Source of the DNA: Chloroflexi bacterium OHK40
GTDB lineage: Bacteria > Chloroflexota > Chloroflexia > Chloroflexales > Chloroflexaceae
Length of the DNA stretch: 40,020 nt
Direction of reading: 5' to 3'
Assembly (NCBI GenBank): GCA_004367505.1
Contig: SFCB01000130.1
Location: forward strand, 1-40,020
Shown: in pieces, positions 1 to 7,160 of the stretch
Position numbering within the stretch: the first letter of the stretch is position 1
Layout of the letters: each line of letters begins with the position of its first letter
Notes under the pieces: generated by a model
What the model saw: only the letters and a program-made list of their open reading frames with translations
Told to the model about the DNA's origin: nothing
The model's database searches: none
Translations under genes and position numbers: made by a program

Positions 1-306
1 GGGGCCAATCACACCCCACGGGGGCCAATCACACCCCACGGGGGCCAATCACACCCCACGGGGGCCACCCACACCCCGGGGGCCAATCACGCCCCACGGG
101 AACCACCCACACCCCGGGGCCAATCACACCCCACGGGGGCCAATCACACCCCACGGGGGCCAATCACACCCCACGGGGGCCACCCACACCCCGGGGCCAA
201 TCACACCCCACGGGGGCCAATCACACCCCGGGGGCCAATCACACCCCGGGGGCCACCCACACCCCGAGGGCCAATCACACCCCGGGGGCCAATCACACCC
301 CGGGGG
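1..306. repeat. GC-rich minisatellite, 16 imperfect tandem units of 17-20 bp
   Basis: Units start at about 1, 21, 41, 61, 79, 99, 116, 136, 156, 176, 193, 213, 231, 249, 267 and 285. Two unit types alternate: GGGGCCAATCACACCCCACG (20 bp; an 18-bp form lacks one CA) and GGGGCCACCCACACCCCG (17-18 bp). The order is quasi-periodic: three AAT-type units, one ACC-type, one AAT-type, one ACC-type, three AAT-type, one ACC-type, and so on. This suggests a higher-order duplication. There are no unique spacers, so it is not a CRISPR array. The array touches the window edge and may be longer. It ends about 50 bp before the start of the decarboxylase gene, so it occupies that gene's upstream region. Confidence 0.95.
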
Positions 307-355
307 CGTCTCTGCGGTATCATAACAGCAAGCACTGCTAGCGAGGAGCACCCCG

Positions 356-1768
356 ATGCAACCCGATGAGTTTCGCCGGATCGGCCACGCGCTGATCGAC
401 TGGGTGGCCGCCTATCGCGAAGGTGTGGCCGGGCTCCCGGTCTGGTCGCAGGTTACGCCCGGCGCGATCCGCTCCGCTCTGCCCGCCGAGGCCCCGGAGC
501 TACCTGAGCCCTTCGAGGCTGTGCTGGCCGATCTGGAGCGGATTATCGCGCCCGGACTTTCCCACTGGCAGCACCCGCGCTTCTTCGGCTACTTCCCCGC
601 CAACGCCGCCCTCGCCTCGGTGCTGGGCGACCTGGTGAGCTCGGGACTCGGGCAGCTCGGCCTGAACTGGCAGTCGAGCCCGGCCCTCACCGAGCTGGAG
701 GAGCAGATGGCCGGCTGGATGCGTCAGCTCTGCGGCCTCTCCGAGGCCTGGTGCGGCGTCATCCAGGATACCGCGAGCACCTCTACGCTGGTGGCCTTGC
801 TCTGCGCCCGCGAGCGCAGTACGAGCTACGGCCAGGCCCGTGGCGGCCTGCAAGCCGAGGAGTTGCCCCTCACCCTGTACTGCTCGGCCCAGAGCCATAG
901 CTCGGTAGAGAAGGCCACGCTGCTGGCTGGCTTTGGCCGGGCCAATCTGCGGGCCATCGCCACCGATGCCGACCACGCTATGCGCACCGATATGCTGGCC
1001 GAGGCCGTGGCCGCCGATCTGGCCGCCGGGCGCCGCCCTTGTGCCGTGGTGGCGACGGTGGGAACGACGGCGACTACCGCCGTAGACCCGCTGGAGCCTA
1101 TCGCGGCGATCTGCCGCGAGCATGGGCTCTGGCTGCACGTCGATACGGCCATGGCCGGCTCGGCCATGATCCTGCCCGAGTGCCGCTGGATGTGGGCCGG
1201 GATTGAGGGCGCCGATAGTCTGGTGCTCAATCCGCACAAGTGGCTCGGCGCCGTCTTCGACTGCTCGATCTTCTACGTGCGCGATGCCCAGCATCTGATC
1301 ACGGTGATGTCAACGAACCCCAGTTACCTCCAGACGGCGGCCGACAGCGCGGTAACCAACTACCGCGATTGGGGTATTCCGCTCGGGCGTCGCTTCCGGG
1401 CACTCAAGCTCTGGTTCCTGCTGCGGCTGGAGGGCGCCGCTGCCCTGCGCGCCCGCCTGCGCCGCGACATGGCCCTGGCGCGCTGGCTCGCCAGCGAAGT
1501 GGATGCTGCTGCGGGCTGGGTGCGCCTCAACCCGGTGCATTTGCAGACGGTCTGTGTGCGCCACGAGCCGCAGGGTCTGGAAGGTGAGGAGCTCGACCGG
1601 CATACGCTGGGGTGGGTCGGGCGGATCAACGCCTCGGGCGCGGCCTACCTTACCCCGGCGCTGCTCGATGGGCGCTGGATGTGCCGGGTGAGTATCGGTG
1701 CCGAGACGACTGCGCAGGCGGATGTTGAGGCGCTCTGGGCGCTGATGCGTGAGGAGGCCAATCGCTGA
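356..1768 (+). CDS. PLP-dependent group II amino acid decarboxylase (aromatic-L-amino-acid decarboxylase family)
   Basis: 470 residues, the usual length for the family. The hallmark NPHKW motif carries the Schiff-base lysine (Lys295). Upstream are HVDTAMAGSA (Asp that contacts the pyridine nitrogen) and HPRFFGYFPAN near residue 75, the segment typical of dopa/tryptophan decarboxylases. The family removes the alpha-carboxylate of an L-amino acid in the cytoplasm. The substrate cannot be read from the sequence: aromatic amino acids are most likely by family, but relatives also decarboxylate aspartate or glutamate. The ATG start has a GAGGAG ribosome site 8-10 bases upstream. The gene converges on panE with only 6 bp between the stop codons, and its upstream region is the tandem-repeat array. 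Confidence 0.9.
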   Translation: MQPDEFRRIGHALIDWVAAYREGVAGLPVWSQVTPGAIRSALPAEAPELPEPFEAVLADLERIIAPGLSHWQHPRFFGYFPANAALASVLGDLVSSGLGQLGLNWQSSPALTELEEQMAGWMRQLCGLSEAWCGVIQDTASTSTLVALLCARERSTSYGQARGGLQAEELPLTLYCSAQSHSSVEKATLLAGFGRANLRAIATDADHAMRTDMLAEAVAADLAAGRRPCAVVATVGTTATTAVDPLEPIAAICREHGLWLHVDTAMAGSAMILPECRWMWAGIEGADSLVLNPHKWLGAVFDCSIFYVRDAQHLITVMSTNPSYLQTAADSAVTNYRDWGIPLGRRFRALKLWFLLRLEGAAALRARLRRDMALARWLASEVDAAAGWVRLNPVHLQTVCVRHEPQGLEGEELDRHTLGWVGRINASGAAYLTPALLDGRWMCRVSIGAETTAQADVEALWALMREEANR

Positions 1769-1774
1769 GCTCCG

Positions 1775-2695
1775 TTAGCTGATCCGTTCGGCGGCTGTTT
1801 GCTCCAGAGCAGCCACCAGGGCCGCGAGGGCGCTGTTGAGCGGTGTAGGCACCCCGAGCCGGGCGCCCTCGCGAACCACCGCGCCGTTGATCGTTGCGAT
1901 CTCGGTGGCGCCGCCGCGCAGCACATCCTGCAGGGTCGAGGAGCGATTCGCGGCGGTGGCCCGCGCCACGCCCTCAACGTGTGCCACCGGGTCGGCGTAG
2001 GGGAGGCGCACCCCGCGAGCTGCGGCTACCGCTGCGGCTTCCTCAACCGCACCAGCCAGCACGGAACGCGCCGCAGGCGCCCCGAGCAGCGCGCCGTTCG
2101 GCACACGCAGCAGGGCCGTGAGCGCGTTGATGCCCACGTTCACAACGAGCTTGCCCCATACCAGAGACTCCAGATCGTCGCTCACGTTGGCCGGGAGCCC
2201 GCCGGCAGCGAAGCAGGTGGCCAGCGCCTCGGCCCGTGCCCGATCAGGCGCGGCCCCAAGCATGGTCGGGCCTATCCCCGCGTGGCGCACGTGGCCTGGC
2301 CCTAGCAGGGTGCCCCCGAGCGAGGTAACGCCCTGGCCAGCCCGGTATTCGCCGAGGGTTGCGGCCAGCACCTCGCGGTTGCCGAGGCCGTTCTGGAGGG
2401 TGTAGGCCACCCCGCCGGGGGCGAGCAGCGCGCCGGCAGCCTCGGCGGCCCAGGGTGTGCGCGCCGCCTTCACCAGGACGATCGCGACGTCGCACGGGCC
2501 GGCATCGGCCGGGACCGTCGTGGCGCGCACCGGGCGCGCGATGGTGGCGCCCTCCCGCTCGCAGCGCAGGCCGGCAGCGTTGATCGCGGCGACGTGCTCG
2601 GCCCAGGGATCGACCAGAACCACGTCGGCTACGTTGGCGAGGTAGAAGCCGATCACGCCGCCGATGGCGCCCGCACCAATGATGGCGATCCTCAC
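1775..2695 (-). CDS. panE: 2-dehydropantoate 2-reductase (ketopantoate reductase)
   Basis: 306 residues. It catalyses the NADPH-dependent reduction of ketopantoate to pantoate, the second step of pantothenate synthesis. The N-terminus RIAIIGAGAIGG is the Rossmann GxGxxG loop of the ApbA/PanE family. The C-terminal helical domain contains LVWGKLVVNVGINALTALL, which holds the catalytic Lys and substrate-binding Asn of PanE. I start it at the GTG at 2695, five codons before the glycine-rich loop. A longer open frame runs upstream but lies inside panB. The panB stop codon ends 5 bp before this start, so the two genes are one transcript (panB first). Confidence 0.93.
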   Translation of the reverse strand: MRIAIIGAGAIGGVIGFYLANVADVVLVDPWAEHVAAINAAGLRCEREGATIARPVRATTVPADAGPCDVAIVLVKAARTPWAAEAAGALLAPGGVAYTLQNGLGNREVLAATLGEYRAGQGVTSLGGTLLGPGHVRHAGIGPTMLGAAPDRARAEALATCFAAGGLPANVSDDLESLVWGKLVVNVGINALTALLRVPNGALLGAPAARSVLAGAVEEAAAVAAARGVRLPYADPVAHVEGVARATAANRSSTLQDVLRGGATEIATINGAVVREGARLGVPTPLNSALAALVAALEQTAAERIS

Positions 2696-2699
2696 GGCA

Positions 2700-3566
2700 T
2701 CACCCCGCTCCGTGTCCCGGCCGGTCCGTAGTGTCCCCCAGCGCGCGCAGGATCTGCTCGTCGAGCGGGAAGCTATTCTCGGGGCCTGGGAAGGCGCCCG
2801 AGCGCACGTCCTCGGCGAACTGAGCGATCCCCTGGCGCATAAGCGCGCCCGCATCGGCGTAGCGGCGGCCAAAGGGCAAGCCGAAGCCGGGGAAGAGCCC
2901 GAGCATCTCGTGGGTCACCAGCACCTGGCCATCTACGTCCGGGCCGGCACCGATGCCAATCGTCGGCACGCTGAGGCGCCGGGTGATCAGTGCCGCCAGG
3001 GGCGCGGGTACCGCCTCCAGCAGGACGGCCCAGCAGCCGGCCTGCTCCATGGCGAGGGCATCGTCGAGCAGACGCCGGGCGGCCGCCAGATCCTTCCCGC
3101 CAACCACCGTCATCCCACCGAGACTGGCAGCCGTCTGAGGGGTCAGGCCGATATGGCCAATCACCGCGATCCCAGCATCGACGATGGCGCGGGCGATCGG
3201 GGCCTGCCTGGCCGTCCCCTCCAGCTTCACGCAGTCCATGCCGGCCTCCTTGATATGCCGGCCCGCGTTGCGGATGGCCTCGGCCGTGTCGGCCTGATAG
3301 GACATGAAGGGCAGATCGCCGACCAGCAGCGCCCGCCGGGCCGTGCGGCCCACGGCCCGAGCGTGGTGCAGCATCTCATCCATCGTCACCGGGGCGGTGC
3401 CCGCGTACCCGAGCATCACCATGCCCAGCGAGTCGCCCACCAGGATCACGTCGATGCCGGCCTCGTCCACCAGGCGTGCCATCGGTGCGTCGTAGGCGGT
3501 GAGCATCGTGAAGGTGCGCTGGCCCTTCCAGGACTGTACCTCGGGAATGGTGAGCTTGGTAGTCAC
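2700..3566 (-). CDS. panB: 3-methyl-2-oxobutanoate hydroxymethyltransferase
   Basis: 288 residues, the normal PanB length. It makes ketopantoate from 2-oxoisovalerate and 5,10-methylene-THF. Family signatures are visible: MLTAYDAPMARLVDEAGID, ILVGDSLGMVMLGY (metal-binding Asp), KLEG, HIGLTPQ (second metal ligand region), and IGIGAGPDVDGQVLV close to the C-terminus. I use the GTG at 3566, which has a GAAAGG ribosome site about 9 bases upstream. The frame stays open to 3680, but that extension runs through a dispersed repeat and is not PanB-like. First gene of a panB-panE pair; panC and panD are not in the window. Confidence 0.95.
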   Translation of the reverse strand: MTTKLTIPEVQSWKGQRTFTMLTAYDAPMARLVDEAGIDVILVGDSLGMVMLGYAGTAPVTMDEMLHHARAVGRTARRALLVGDLPFMSYQADTAEAIRNAGRHIKEAGMDCVKLEGTARQAPIARAIVDAGIAVIGHIGLTPQTAASLGGMTVVGGKDLAAARRLLDDALAMEQAGCWAVLLEAVPAPLAALITRRLSVPTIGIGAGPDVDGQVLVTHEMLGLFPGFGLPFGRRYADAGALMRQGIAQFAEDVRSGAFPGPENSFPLDEQILRALGDTTDRPGHGAG

Positions 3567-3622
3567 TGTGGTTCGCCTTTCTAGCTGGCTTGCGCTGAGC
3601 CCCGCGCCGCAGAATCCCTGGC

Positions 3623-3725
3623 CCTTCGATCGCGAACGGGTGAGCCATCCGTGGATGGCTGAAGCGCGTCCGAGTGCCATCCGCGCGACGCTCCAGTTCC
3701 TGGTGTTCGGTTCTTTGCGCTCGCG
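3623..3725 (-). repeat. Dispersed ~100-bp element, copy A
   Basis: Read on the minus strand this matches, with scattered substitutions, the segments at 4811-4909 and 15565-15672 (minus strand) and 22969-23055 (plus strand). Shared landmarks in order (minus strand) are a GCAAAGAACC-like start, an ACCAGGAA block, GGAGCGTCGCGCGGATGGC, a TCGGACGCGCTTCAGCC block, ATCCACGGATGGCTCACC and TTCGCGATCG. It lies in the 382-bp gap upstream of panB in the same orientation as the gene, and in-frame stop-free extension of panB runs through it. Confidence 0.7.
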
Positions 3726-3734
3726 TCGCTCATG

Positions 3735-3826
3735 TGCCTCAGGCGTGCAGCCGACCCCTGGCGAGCCGCCCCGCAGGCCGCCAGCGGGGCCGGATCAAGC
3801 TGGCGCGGGCCGGCTTCGCCGAGCGC
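3735..3826 (-). repeat. Second dispersed repeat family, copy 1
   Basis: On the minus strand this reads AGCGCTCGGCGAAGCCGG, then CCCGCGCCAGCTTG, TCCGGCCCC, GGCGGCCTGCGGGGCGG and on to a GCACGCC...GGCAC end. The same series occurs at 32009-32102 on the plus strand. The first 65 bp are colinear with about nine mismatches by eye; the rest is more diverged. It occupies the rest of the panB upstream gap (3567-3948), where I see no gene. Confidence 0.65.
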
Positions 3827-3948
3827 TCGCCCGCAGCGTGAGCCGCCAGGGGTGTGGGAGGCCCACGCACCGCCGTGCTGCCGCCGTGGGCTGGGCGCAC
3901 AACCTGCCGGGTTCCAGGCATCTCCGCGCTGATGGTACCACCGTTGCG

Positions 3949-4782
3949 CTAGCGCGCCAGCGCGAGCACCAGCAGAGGCTCCAGCGCCAGGGCGGCGCCC
4001 GCTGCGATGAGGATGGCGCCGGCGACAAGGGCCACTACGGGGGCGTGGGCGGCGAGGGTGACCTGCAGGCGGCGGCTGGCGCCCACAGCGAGCAGCGGCA
4101 GGAGGAGCAGCACGCCCATGGCCAGAGCAAAGCCGAAGACCAGGGCGGCACCGGCGAGGGCTGAGCTGGTGCTGGCGCCGAGCGCGGCCACACCGGCGAG
4201 GTAGGGGCCGCAGCAGCCCGCGCAATAGACGGCGAAGGCGGCCCCGGCGCCGAAGGGGCGCCGCAGCGAGGCCCGGCCTGTGAGGATGAGCCAGCGCGGG
4301 CCGCGACAGCCCGGAAGCGCCCGCCGGGGCAGCACCCGCAGCACGGCGAGCCCGAGGGCCGCGATGAGCGCGCCCCCAACCGCCTGCAACGCGAAGGACC
4401 AGGCGGCCAGGGCCTGCCCTGCAAGGCCAAGGACGAGCGCGGCCACAGCATAGACCCCGAGGAAGCCGGCGGCGAAGGTGAGCCCGGGCCGCAGGAGCGC
4501 GCGCCCCGCGCTCACGGCGAGCCCGGCCGTGGCGGCTACCAGCACGGTGGTGAGCTGGAGCAGGCACGGAGCCATCACCGCCAGGGCCGCCGGGGCGAGG
4601 GCCGCAGCCACCACGGGCAACGGCGGGCCGACCACCTGGCAGAGCAAGCCGATCGGTGTGGCGGAACCTGCCGCTACAACGTGACCCTGAGCGACCACAC
4701 CGGCCATTCCCAGAGCCAGCGCGGCGCCTCCTGCGGCCAGCAGCGCGGCAACTCGATGAGACCGATTGAGTGCGTGGAGCAT
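3949..4782 (-). CDS. CcdA/DsbD-like transmembrane thiol-redox protein
   Basis: 277 residues, almost entirely hydrophobic, with about seven or eight membrane segments. Two cysteine sites sit where the CcdA/DsbD transmembrane domain carries its redox pair: APCLLQ (Cys73) at the start of one helix and AVYCAGCCGPYLAG (Cys187, Cys190, Cys191) at the start of another, the latter followed by the usual G-P-Y/F. The family moves electrons from cytoplasmic thioredoxin to extracytoplasmic thiols, for cytochrome c maturation or other thiol proteins. I choose the ATG at 4782 (AGGA 8 bases upstream) over the in-frame GTG at 4803. The DUF1326 gene upstream on the same strand is about 107 bp away, and most of that gap is a dispersed repeat. 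Confidence 0.75.
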   Translation of the reverse strand: MLHALNRSHRVAALLAAGGAALALGMAGVVAQGHVVAAGSATPIGLLCQVVGPPLPVVAAALAPAALAVMAPCLLQLTTVLVAATAGLAVSAGRALLRPGLTFAAGFLGVYAVAALVLGLAGQALAAWSFALQAVGGALIAALGLAVLRVLPRRALPGCRGPRWLILTGRASLRRPFGAGAAFAVYCAGCCGPYLAGVAALGASTSSALAGAALVFGFALAMGVLLLLPLLAVGASRRLQVTLAAHAPVVALVAGAILIAAGAALALEPLLVLALAR

Positions 4783-4810
4783 CGCCGTCCTGGAGTGGGC
4801 CACCCACTCT

Positions 4811-4909
4811 CAACGCATATCGCGAAAAGGTCGAGCCGTCTGCGGAGAACATGAGCGCGTCAGCACAACATCCACGTGCCGTTCTCTGGTTACTGGTTTT
4901 TGCTCGCAT
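4811..4909 (-). repeat. Dispersed ~100-bp element, copy C
   Basis: Minus-strand landmarks shared with copies A and B: GCGAGCAAAAACCAGTAACC, a GGCACGTGGATG block, CTGACGCGCTCATG, TCCGCAGACGGCTCGACC and TTTTCGCGATATGCGTTG. It fills the gap between the DUF1326 gene and the CcdA-like gene. Its first bases form the last codons and the stop (TAA at 4890-4892) of the DUF1326 gene, so the element supplies the C-terminal residues of that protein. Confidence 0.7.
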
Positions 4910-5507
4910 GCTCAAGCCGGAAGTGGCCCTGGATGGCGTTGCGGCCCTTGAGATCGATCTGCCAGCCCAACTCGGGCACGCTCGCGGTATAGTGCTCAGC
5001 CTTCGCCACATAGGCCGGCGAGCCGGGGATGGTCGAAAAGATCGAGTTGTTCAGGGTGGTGACGCTGCCGTCGGGGCCGGTGTAGGGCGCCATCGCCACG
5101 TCCACCACGTCGTCAACCCGCAGCACCCCCCGGCCACCCTCTACAGTGAAGGTGATCCGGGCGCGCTTGACAGCGACAACCTCACCCACAAGGCGGGCGC
5201 CGTCGGCAAGGGGGCCGCCGAGATCGCCGCGAAAAGCCCGCAGGATCGCCGCGAACTGCTCATCGCTGGCCCGATCGTCGATATAGCGCACCACGCGGTA
5301 GCCACCGTGCAGCACGTTGCCAGGAATGTGGGCCGCCACGGCGAAGGTCAGGCCGGAAACGTCCACCCCCTCGATCACGCCCCGGTCGATGCGGTAGGCC
5401 AGGGCCGAGTCACAGCTGCCGTTGTCCGGATCCTCGCCGATCCAGCACGGGCAGAGCACCCCACAATCGCAGACCTCGAGCAGGCGGCCTTCGAGCGAGT
5501 AGGCCAT
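4890..5507 (-). CDS. DUF1326 domain protein, Cys-rich N-terminus
   Basis: 205 residues. It matches the DUF1326 family, whose function is unknown. The N-terminus carries a dense cysteine motif C-D-C-G-V-L-C-P-C-W at residues 13-22, followed by GEDPDNG. The middle holds a domain starting GVDVSGL that ends near SIFSTIPGSP. The ATG at 5507 has a GGGGGA ribosome site and starts immediately before the conserved AYSLEG. The last four residues (SKNQ) are encoded by the start of a dispersed repeat and may not be ancestral. The next gene on this strand is a CcdA-like thiol-redox membrane protein, which suggests a shared redox role for the four cysteines; that is inference. Confidence 0.85.
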   Translation of the reverse strand: MAYSLEGRLLEVCDCGVLCPCWIGEDPDNGSCDSALAYRIDRGVIEGVDVSGLTFAVAAHIPGNVLHGGYRVVRYIDDRASDEQFAAILRAFRGDLGGPLADGARLVGEVVAVKRARITFTVEGGRGVLRVDDVVDVAMAPYTGPDGSVTTLNNSIFSTIPGSPAYVAKAEHYTASVPELGWQIDLKGRNAIQGHFRLEHASKNQ

Positions 5508-5594
5508 GCTTCCCCCTTCGCGGCTGACAATCTTTCCCGGGCCGGTCGTCGGTGGGGCCATTGTAGCCGAGGGGAGCGGGGAGCGTCAACCAGC

Positions 5595-5623
5595 TTGCGA
5601 AGGCCGGGTGGAAGTGTTAAAAT
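5595..5623 (+). promoter_or_regulatory. Sigma-70-type promoter for the aminotransferase
   Basis: TTGCGA (5595-5600), a 17-bp spacer and TAAAAT (5618-5623). It lies 80 bp upstream of the GTG start at 5704, in the gap between the divergent DUF1326 gene and the aminotransferase. Confidence 0.6.
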
Positions 5624-5703
5624 CTCGTCTACCGCAACACGAAGGAAGCGCAGAGCCGCCATCAGCGCCGTACGCGGGGCACGTTGCCCTACTGGAGGCC
5701 CTT

Positions 5704-7044
5704 GTGTCGATCGAGACAGAACTCGTCCAGGCGGATCAGGAGCACCTACTCCACCCGCTCTACCACCCCAGCGCCCACCAGGAGCCGAAGGTCTGGGTGG
5801 AGGGCCGTGGGGCGATCGTCAAGGACATGAGCGGCCGCGAGTTTATCGATGGCCTGAGCGGCCTGTGGAACGTGCACGTGGGCCACGGTCGGGAAGAGTT
5901 GGCCCGGGCCGCCTACGAGCAGATGAAGGAACTGGCTTTCTACTCGGCCTACGCGGGCTCTACCAACCCGCCCGCGATCCGCCTGGCGGAGAAGCTGGCG
6001 GAGCTTTTTTACCCCTCGATCAACACCTTCTTCTTTACAAGCGGCGGTGCCGAGAGCACCGAGACGTCGTTCAAGACGGCGCGCTTTTACTGGAAGGCCG
6101 TGGGTAAGCCCGAGAAGTGGAAGTTCATCTCGCGCATGAAGGGCTACCACGGGGTGACGATGGCGGCCATGGCCGCCACGGGCCTGCCGGCCTACTGGCC
6201 CATGTTCGAGCCACGCACGCCTGGCTTCGTGCACATCGAGTCGCCTTACCCCTACCGCTTTGTGAATAAGACGCCTGAGGTGAGCGATGGGGTAGCCGCC
6301 GCCAATCTGCTGGAAGAGGCGATCCTGCGCGAGGGCCCCGAGACGGTGGCCGGCTTTATCGCTGAGCCGGTGCAGGGCGCTGGCGGGGTCATCCCGCCCC
6401 AGGAGGATTATTTCCGGCGTGTGCGCGAGATCTGTGATCAGTACGAGGTGCTGCTGATCGCCGACGAGGTGATCACCGGCTTCGGGCGTACCGGTCGCTG
6501 GTTCGGCCTGGAGCACTACGGGGTTGAGCCCGATATCGCGCAGTTCGCCAAGGGGATTACGTCGGGCTATGTGCCCCTCGGCGGGATTGGTGTGAGCGAT
6601 CGGATCCGCGATGCGATCGAGCGCGTGCCGCCTGAGCAGCGCTGGATGCATGCTTATACCTACTCCGGCCACCCCACCTCCTGCGCGGTGGCGCTCGCGA
6701 ACCTCGCGATTATCGAGCGGGAGGGCCTGGTGGAGCGGGCCGCCGAAGTGGGCGCCTATATGAACCGGGCGCTCCAGGAACTGGAGGAACTGCCCTCCGT
6801 GGGCAATGTGCGCGGCCTGGGGATGATGGCGGCCGTCGAGCTCGTGGCCGATAAGGCGACCCGGGAGGCATTCCCGGCCTCCGCCAACGTCGGCCCACGG
6901 GTGCAGAAGGAACTGATCAAGCGCGGCCTCTATACGCGCATCGTCGGCGATACGATCTGCCTCGCCCCGCCCCTCGTCACCCCGGTGGAGACGATCGACC
7001 GCATCGTGCAGATCCTCGGCGAGTCGATCGCGGCAGTGGTGTGA
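5704..7044 (+). CDS. Class III PLP aminotransferase (omega-amino acid : pyruvate type)
   Basis: 446 residues. The class III signature LLIADEVITGFGRTGRWFG is present, with the PLP lysine in FAKGITSGYVPLGG (Lys283). The N-terminus HLLHPLYHPSAHQEPKVWVEG and the W-N-V-H-V-G-H-G segment are typical of beta-alanine/omega-amino acid-pyruvate, putrescine or taurine transaminases. The substrate is not decided by the sequence. The GTG start at 5704 has TGGAGG 7-8 bases upstream. The frame is open further upstream, but that part overlaps the promoter and the opposite gene. It precedes the ECF transporter operon by 116 bp on the same strand. Class III transaminases that use beta-alanine would fit the nearby pantoate genes, but this is only context. 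Confidence 0.88.
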   Translation: MSIETELVQADQEHLLHPLYHPSAHQEPKVWVEGRGAIVKDMSGREFIDGLSGLWNVHVGHGREELARAAYEQMKELAFYSAYAGSTNPPAIRLAEKLAELFYPSINTFFFTSGGAESTETSFKTARFYWKAVGKPEKWKFISRMKGYHGVTMAAMAATGLPAYWPMFEPRTPGFVHIESPYPYRFVNKTPEVSDGVAAANLLEEAILREGPETVAGFIAEPVQGAGGVIPPQEDYFRRVREICDQYEVLLIADEVITGFGRTGRWFGLEHYGVEPDIAQFAKGITSGYVPLGGIGVSDRIRDAIERVPPEQRWMHAYTYSGHPTSCAVALANLAIIEREGLVERAAEVGAYMNRALQELEELPSVGNVRGLGMMAAVELVADKATREAFPASANVGPRVQKELIKRGLYTRIVGDTICLAPPLVTPVETIDRIVQILGESIAAVV

Positions 7045-7160
7045 ACGACGAACGCGGAGGGCTGCAAATCACGAAGGGCCGCGAACGCGGCAGTCCGGCG
7101 CTACACCGGGATCGCCGGTGACGCGCACCGTGCATTCCAGTTGTCGGGAAGGAGAGACCA

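Noticed and set aside
1-306. CRISPR array
   Set aside because: The units abut each other with no unique spacers, and no cas genes are present.
2664-3584. Plus-strand open frame opposite panB
   Set aside because: Antisense to a well-supported gene, His/Gly/Arg-rich, no ribosome site.
3581-5011. Minus-strand open frame of about 476 codons overlapping the CcdA-like gene in another frame
   Set aside because: Arg/Gly/Pro-rich composition typical of a shifted frame; the hydrophobic CcdA-like frame is the coding one.
4770-6107. Long plus-strand open frame opposite the CcdA-like and DUF1326 genes
   Set aside because: Arg/Gly/Pro-rich, no family features; it exists because antisense frames stay open at high GC.
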